Source: Sinorhizobium sp. B11 (lineage in GTDB: Bacteria > Pseudomonadota > Alphaproteobacteria > Rhizobiales > Rhizobiaceae). From it: 64,000 nt of DNA. A program made the position numbers and the translations under genes. The stretch lies in NCBI GenBank assembly GCA_039725955.1, contig CP091033.1, forward strand, positions 682,001 through 746,000, given 5' to 3'. Positions 60,573 through 64,000 of the stretch are shown in pieces; the stretch's first letter is position 1; every line of letters starts with the position of its first letter. Below the pieces are notes generated by a model. That model saw only the letters and a list, made by a program, of their open reading frames with translations, was not told the origin of the DNA and made no database searches.

Positions 60573-61202
60573 CTACGGGAACATGTCGTAACCGCCGCGG
60601 CGGAAGGACGGTCGTGCCTTGAGGCGCTCGAAATAGGCTATAACCGCCGGTAACCTGGGTCGTTCGATGGGCGTGTGAAACCATCTGTTGACCGAAAGGC
60701 CGATCAGGATGTCGGCCAGCGTGAATTCGTCTCCCGCTACGAAAGGTGCTGTCGTCGCGAGGGTGTTCTCCAGGACTTCCATCCTGCGATTCCAGTTCCC
60801 GGCACTGTCGGCAATGACGGAGCGGTCGGAATAGGCGAGGTCCTTGCGCACAAGGCCCTGGAATGCACCGCGCCAGGCACTGTTGAGCTCCGTTGCTTGC
60901 CAATCCATCCATCGTTCGACGAGCGCCCGTCTCCATGGGGAGGGTGGCAGGAGATCGTCGCGGCCATACCTGGACGCAAGATAACGGCAGATCGTATTGG
61001 ACTCCCATAGGATGCCGTCATCGCTATCGATGACCGGCACGAGACCATTCGGATTAAGCGCAAGGAATTCCGGTGCGCTGGTCGAGGCAAATCCCGTTCC
61101 CCAATCTTCCTGCACATACTCGATGCCGATCTCTTCGCAGGTCCACAGCACCTTTCGAACATTGATGGATGATTGCCTGCCAAGAACTCGAAGGGCGCCC
61201 AT
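60573..61202 (-). CDS. Glutathione S-transferase
   Basis: A 209-aa enzyme with a thioredoxin-like N-terminal domain (RQSSINVRKVLWTCEEIGIE and NPNGLVPVIDSDDGILWESN, which contains the cis-proline and the glutathione-binding ES motif). The all-helical C-terminal domain contains FVAGDEFTLADILIGLSVNR. It conjugates or reduces small electrophiles with glutathione. The start is an ATG and the gene looks monocistronic. Confidence 0.93.
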   Translation of the reverse strand: MGALRVLGRQSSINVRKVLWTCEEIGIEYVQEDWGTGFASTSAPEFLALNPNGLVPVIDSDDGILWESNTICRYLASRYGRDDLLPPSPWRRALVERWMDWQATELNSAWRGAFQGLVRKDLAYSDRSVIADSAGNWNRRMEVLENTLATTAPFVAGDEFTLADILIGLSVNRWFHTPIERPRLPAVIAYFERLKARPSFRRGGYDMFP

Positions 61203-61308
61203 GATCCACTCCTAACCAGTGGGCCTTGGTTATCGAATGAGATCTTGCTTTGCACCACCAAACATGTCGCGGCGACAACAAAGCCTGCACTTGTGTATTC
61301 CCGGCAAT

Positions 61309-61725
61309 TTACCGCAGCAATTTCAGGGATCCGGTCAGCGACCTTACCCATTTAGCCGGTCCAGCAAGGCCCAGTCCGTCGATCTCCTCATCGCTCAAGT
61401 CCCTGTCCGGGAACTGACGCTGGTAGTCAGTATAGTCGTGCAGTGAGCGCGCAAAACCAGGAAACGGTACGATGGCGTGTTCTTCCGGCTGGTTCAGCGC
61501 CTTCAACAGGATCTGTCGGATCGTCTCGCCATCGGCCTGCAGGATCGGCACCGGTCGATTGGAGACGATATCGGTGGCCCTGCCAGCACGGTCGCTGAGC
61601 CTCTCGGCGCCAAGGAGCGGCATTTTGGCGCCTACGCCAATGCCGATGGCGCTGACTGTATTTGCAATGAGAGCGGACGGGAGTTTGGGGTCGACGACAA
61701 TGGCAATGCGGATATCGGAGAGCAT
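61309..61725 (-). CDS. DUF2000-family protein
   Basis: A 138-aa protein with the DUF2000 pattern: IRIAIVVDPKLPSALIANTV at the start, then LIGERLSD-like LLGAERLSDRAGRATDI, and ILQADGETIRQILLKAL. The family, of peptidyl-tRNA-hydrolase-II-like fold, has no proven function. It is divergent from an Lrp/AsnC regulator gene across 123 bases, so the regulator probably controls it. Confidence 0.85.
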   Translation of the reverse strand: MLSDIRIAIVVDPKLPSALIANTVSAIGIGVGAKMPLLGAERLSDRAGRATDIVSNRPVPILQADGETIRQILLKALNQPEEHAIVPFPGFARSLHDYTDYQRQFPDRDLSDEEIDGLGLAGPAKWVRSLTGSLKLLR

Positions 61726-61848
61726 CTGAAAGACCTGAGATTACGATGGCGACAGCCTAAGTGATCGCAGCAGAACAATCCTGTCTGATATTGCCGTCCT
61801 CGGCCGAAACTTGGTAGGATCGACCTGCTTTGTGCAATTTGTAGGTAG

Positions 61849-62325
61849 ATGCTTCCCATGACGACATTTGAGCCGGTTGAACTGAAAATCCTTTCGAGCC
61901 TGCAGGCCGAGGGACGCCTGACAAATCAGGAATTGTCCGAGCGTGTCGGCATGTCCACATCCCCTTGCTGGCGAAAGGTGCGGCAGCTTGAAGAGACAGG
62001 TGTGATCCGGGGTTACAAGGCCGATCTCAACCGGCGCAAACTCGGGCTCGGCGTCCTTGCCTTCATCCGAGTGAAGATAGATGGTCATAACGAGGCAGAG
62101 GCGGACGCCTTTGCCGCCGAGGTTGCACGGCTACAGGAAGTCGTCGCTTGTTATAGCATTGCCGGAGATTCGGATTTTCTATTGCAGGTCGTCTCGGCTG
62201 ATCTCGATTCCTATGCCGATTTCGCCATGTCGGTCGTGCGCCGCCTGCCGCGCATCAAGGAAATGCAGACCACGTTTGTTCTTAAGGAAATCAAACCGTT
62301 CGAAGGTTTTCCGGTAGGATTTTAA
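61849..62325 (+). CDS. Lrp/AsnC-family transcriptional regulator
   Basis: A 158-aa amino-acid-responsive regulator. The N-terminal helix-turn-helix reads LTNQELSERVGMSTSPCWRK and RQLEETGVIRGYKADLNRRK. The C-terminal RAM domain holds LGVLAFIRVKIDGHN and VVACYSIAGDSDFLLQVV. Two starts are possible, ATG 61849 or ATG 61858, three codons apart. It is divergent from the DUF2000 gene, the usual arrangement for local Lrp regulators and their target. Confidence 0.92.
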   Translation: MLPMTTFEPVELKILSSLQAEGRLTNQELSERVGMSTSPCWRKVRQLEETGVIRGYKADLNRRKLGLGVLAFIRVKIDGHNEAEADAFAAEVARLQEVVACYSIAGDSDFLLQVVSADLDSYADFAMSVVRRLPRIKEMQTTFVLKEIKPFEGFPVGF

Positions 62326-62356
62326 GAAGCGGATCCGAATTGATGATCGGTGGAAA

Positions 62357-62384
62357 TAGCCGTCCAGCGGGTGCTGGACGGCTA
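62357..62384 (+). terminator. Strong hairpin after the Lrp-type gene
   Basis: Perfect 12-base arms TAGCCGTCCAGC and GCTGGACGGCTA enclose the four-base loop GGGT, 32 bases after the stop. No T-run follows. It probably ends or stabilises the transcript. Confidence 0.55.
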
Positions 62385-62697
62385 GAGGGTACTGAAAAGC
62401 GGGCCGTCATGGCTTCAATATAGCTGGATCAAATAATCACATTTCAACAGATCCAGAATGATCGGTGACGCTTGCGCGAGACTTTTCGCGACGCACAATA
62501 AGTATGACAATTTGATTTGTCAGGCCGTGCCACAGTTGTTGAGCCGTTTGCCGCGATGTGTACCAGCACAGAAGAATTCAGTTTCCAGGAAGCCGAAATT
62601 TTTAGTTTCCACCCGATTGACCGGATCGGAAACCTTGCGTTAGCTTGATTAAATCAATTTGATTGAATCAAAAAATAACAACTAAGGGAACGAAAAA
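62385..62697 (+). promoter_or_regulatory. Promoter and operator region of the peptide-binding-protein gene
   Basis: This 313-base gene-free region contains TTGACC (62617-62622) and, 18 bases on, TAGCTT (62641-62646), a plausible promoter. A 27-base array of alternating TTGATT and AATCAA half-sites (62645-62671) starts over the -10 box. AAGGGAA precedes the ATG at 62698. The rest shows nothing I can name. Confidence 0.5.
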
Positions 62698-64000
62698 ATG
62701 GGACTGGATAAGAGCGTAATCCGCAGTGTTTCTGCGCGCGCCGCCTGGGCCGCGGCCACCGCCCTGACGGTGGTGATGACCTTTGGTATATCGGCTGCTT
62801 CGGCTGCCGAATCCGTGCTGACGATGCATATCGAAGAGCAGTCGAGCTGGGTGCAAAACTTCAATCCGTTCGATCTTGCCGGTCGTCGGCAGAGCACCAT
62901 GGATTTCATCTATGAGCCGCTGGTCATCTTCAACGCGCAGGATGGCGGCAAGCCGGTCTGGCGCTTGGCGACAAGCTACAAGTTTTCCGACGATATGATG
63001 TCGATCACCTATGAATTGCGGCCCGGCGCGAAATGGTCTGATGGACAGCCGCTGACCTCAGCTGACGTCAAGTACACAATCGATCTGATGCTGAAGAATG
63101 CCGCGCTCGACACGGTTGGTGTCGGCGAGACCGTTGCATCCGTCGAGGCGCCGTCGCCGACGGAGGTGACGATCAAGCTCAAGGCCGTCAATTCCGACTT
63201 CCCGGAATCGCTTGCCGATCTTGCCGTCGTTCCCCAACATGTCTGGAAGGATGTTTCAGATCCGGTTGCTTTCAAGAATGAGAAGCCGATCGGTTCCGGT
63301 CCGATGACGGAAGTGCGCCGGTTCACGCCGCAGGTTTATGAACAGTGCCGCAACCCGGACTACTGGGATGCCGCTTCGCTGCATGTCGATTGCCTGCGAC
63401 TGCCGCAGATTTCCGGCAACGACCAGATGCTCGCGATCCTGCCGGAAGGCAATATGGATTGGATCGGCTCCTTCATCCCCGAGATCGACAAGACCTTCGT
63501 GGCGCTCGACGCCGATCACAACGGCTACTGGCAGCCGCCGGCTGAAACCGTCGCCTTCCAGATGAACTTCAAGAGCAAGGACGAGGGCAATCTGGAAGCC
63601 TACAAGGATCTGAACTTCCGTCACGCCTTCAGCCTCGCCATGGACCGCAAGTCGATGGTCGACATTGCCGGCTTCGGCTATCCCGTCGTCAACGAACATG
63701 CCTCCGGCCTGCCGCCCCGCTTTGAAGGCTGGCGCAACAAGGCTGCCGAAGGCGACAAGGATGCCTTCATGGGTTTTGATACCGAGAAGGCCAGCAAGAT
63801 CCTCGACGACGCAGGCTACAAGAAGGGTTCGGACGGCTTTCGTACGACGCCGAGCGGCAAGCCGATCAATTTCCCGATCATCGTTCCCAATGGCTGGACA
63901 GACTGGATCGATGCCGTGCAGATCGCCGTCGAAGGCCTGCGCGCAGCCGGCATCAATGCTTCGGTCACGACACCGGAATACGAACAGTGGCGCAAGCAGA
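62698..64000 (+). CDS. Peptide/oligosaccharide ABC transporter substrate-binding protein (SBP_bac_5), partial
   Basis: The first 434 codons of a periplasmic binding protein of the OppA/DppA family; the C-terminus lies beyond the window. A signal peptide (LTVVMTFGISAASAAES) is followed by FNPFDLAGRRQSTMDFIYEP, YELRPGAKWSDGQPLTSADV and LAVVPQHVWKD, then FRHAFSLAMDRKSMVDIAGF, all typical of family 5. Rhizobial relatives often carry oligosaccharides or opines as well as peptides, so the ligand is open. Permease and ATPase genes are expected to the right. Confidence 0.93.
   Translation, partial: MGLDKSVIRSVSARAAWAAATALTVVMTFGISAASAAESVLTMHIEEQSSWVQNFNPFDLAGRRQSTMDFIYEPLVIFNAQDGGKPVWRLATSYKFSDDMMSITYELRPGAKWSDGQPLTSADVKYTIDLMLKNAALDTVGVGETVASVEAPSPTEVTIKLKAVNSDFPESLADLAVVPQHVWKDVSDPVAFKNEKPIGSGPMTEVRRFTPQVYEQCRNPDYWDAASLHVDCLRLPQISGNDQMLAILPEGNMDWIGSFIPEIDKTFVALDADHNGYWQPPAETVAFQMNFKSKDEGNLEAYKDLNFRHAFSLAMDRKSMVDIAGFGYPVVNEHASGLPPRFEGWRNKAAEGDKDAFMGFDTEKASKILDDAGYKKGSDGFRTTPSGKPINFPIIVPNGWTDWIDAVQIAVEGLRAAGINASVTTPEYEQWRKQ

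Noticed and set aside
1..64000. CRISPR array, prophage, insertion sequence or integrated element
   Set aside because: I found no regularly spaced repeats, transposase, integrase or phage structural genes, and no tRNA gene that could serve as attachment site.

Overview
The window is high-GC, gene-dense DNA from an alphaproteobacterium of the Rhizobiaceae (Rhizobium/Agrobacterium lineage). The clearest evidence is a full-length cyclic beta-1,2-glucan synthase (NdvB/ChvB, about 2831 aa) at 48451-56946. Rhizobial small-protein families (DUF6074, DUF982, DUF1127, DUF6894, DUF2934), several CUT1-type sugar ABC systems and an Rrf2/NsrR-type NO regulator agree with this. I see no rRNA, tRNA, CRISPR array, insertion sequence or prophage, so this looks like a chromosomal or stable-replicon segment. 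All family assignments come from reading motifs, not from database searches.

Layout. 1-7.4 kb is part of an exopolysaccharide export locus: a Wzz/GumC-like co-polymerase running off the left edge, a PPP-type phosphatase, two unknown exported or membrane proteins, a Wza-like outer-membrane exporter and a Wzy/WaaL-like polymerase. A LapG-type cysteine protease follows at 7.6 kb. 8.3-15.7 kb is a sugar or polyol catabolic operon (oxidoreductase, isomerase, binding protein, two permeases, ATPase) under a divergent LacI regulator, with visible operators over its promoter. 15.9-25 kb holds an EmrAB-like efflux pair, a DUF2231/sorbosone dehydrogenase pair, a Crp/Fnr regulator and many small proteins.

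25.5-30.3 kb is rich in small stress-type genes. It contains a DUF1127 gene followed by a likely small RNA made of four hairpins, each showing a CUCCUCCC-type anti-Shine-Dalgarno loop behind an RpoH-like promoter. 30.5-45.6 kb holds two more ABC sugar operons. One is AraC-controlled and ends in a fused Gfo/Idh/MocA-aldo/keto reductase. The other is LacI-controlled and carries an alpha-L-rhamnosidase. An acylphosphatase lies between them.

45.6-48.1 kb is a nitric-oxide module: an NsrR-like regulator, palindromic operators, a truncated haemoglobin fused to a DUF1971 (YeaR-like) domain, and an overlapping flavohaemoglobin gene. ndvB follows. 57-62.3 kb carries a class III nucleotidyl cyclase, a frameshifted SRPBCC gene, a cytochrome c overlapping a DUF4334 gene, a glutathione transferase and a DUF2000/Lrp divergent pair. 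An oligopeptide-type binding protein runs off the right edge behind a regular array of alternating half-sites.

The observations most worth following are the four-hairpin anti-SD RNA next to the DUF1127 gene, the haemoglobin-DUF1971 fusion in its NO module, the oxidoreductase fusion, the hairpins that bracket binding-protein cistrons in the sugar operons, and the single-base frameshift in a C/G tract of the SRPBCC gene.
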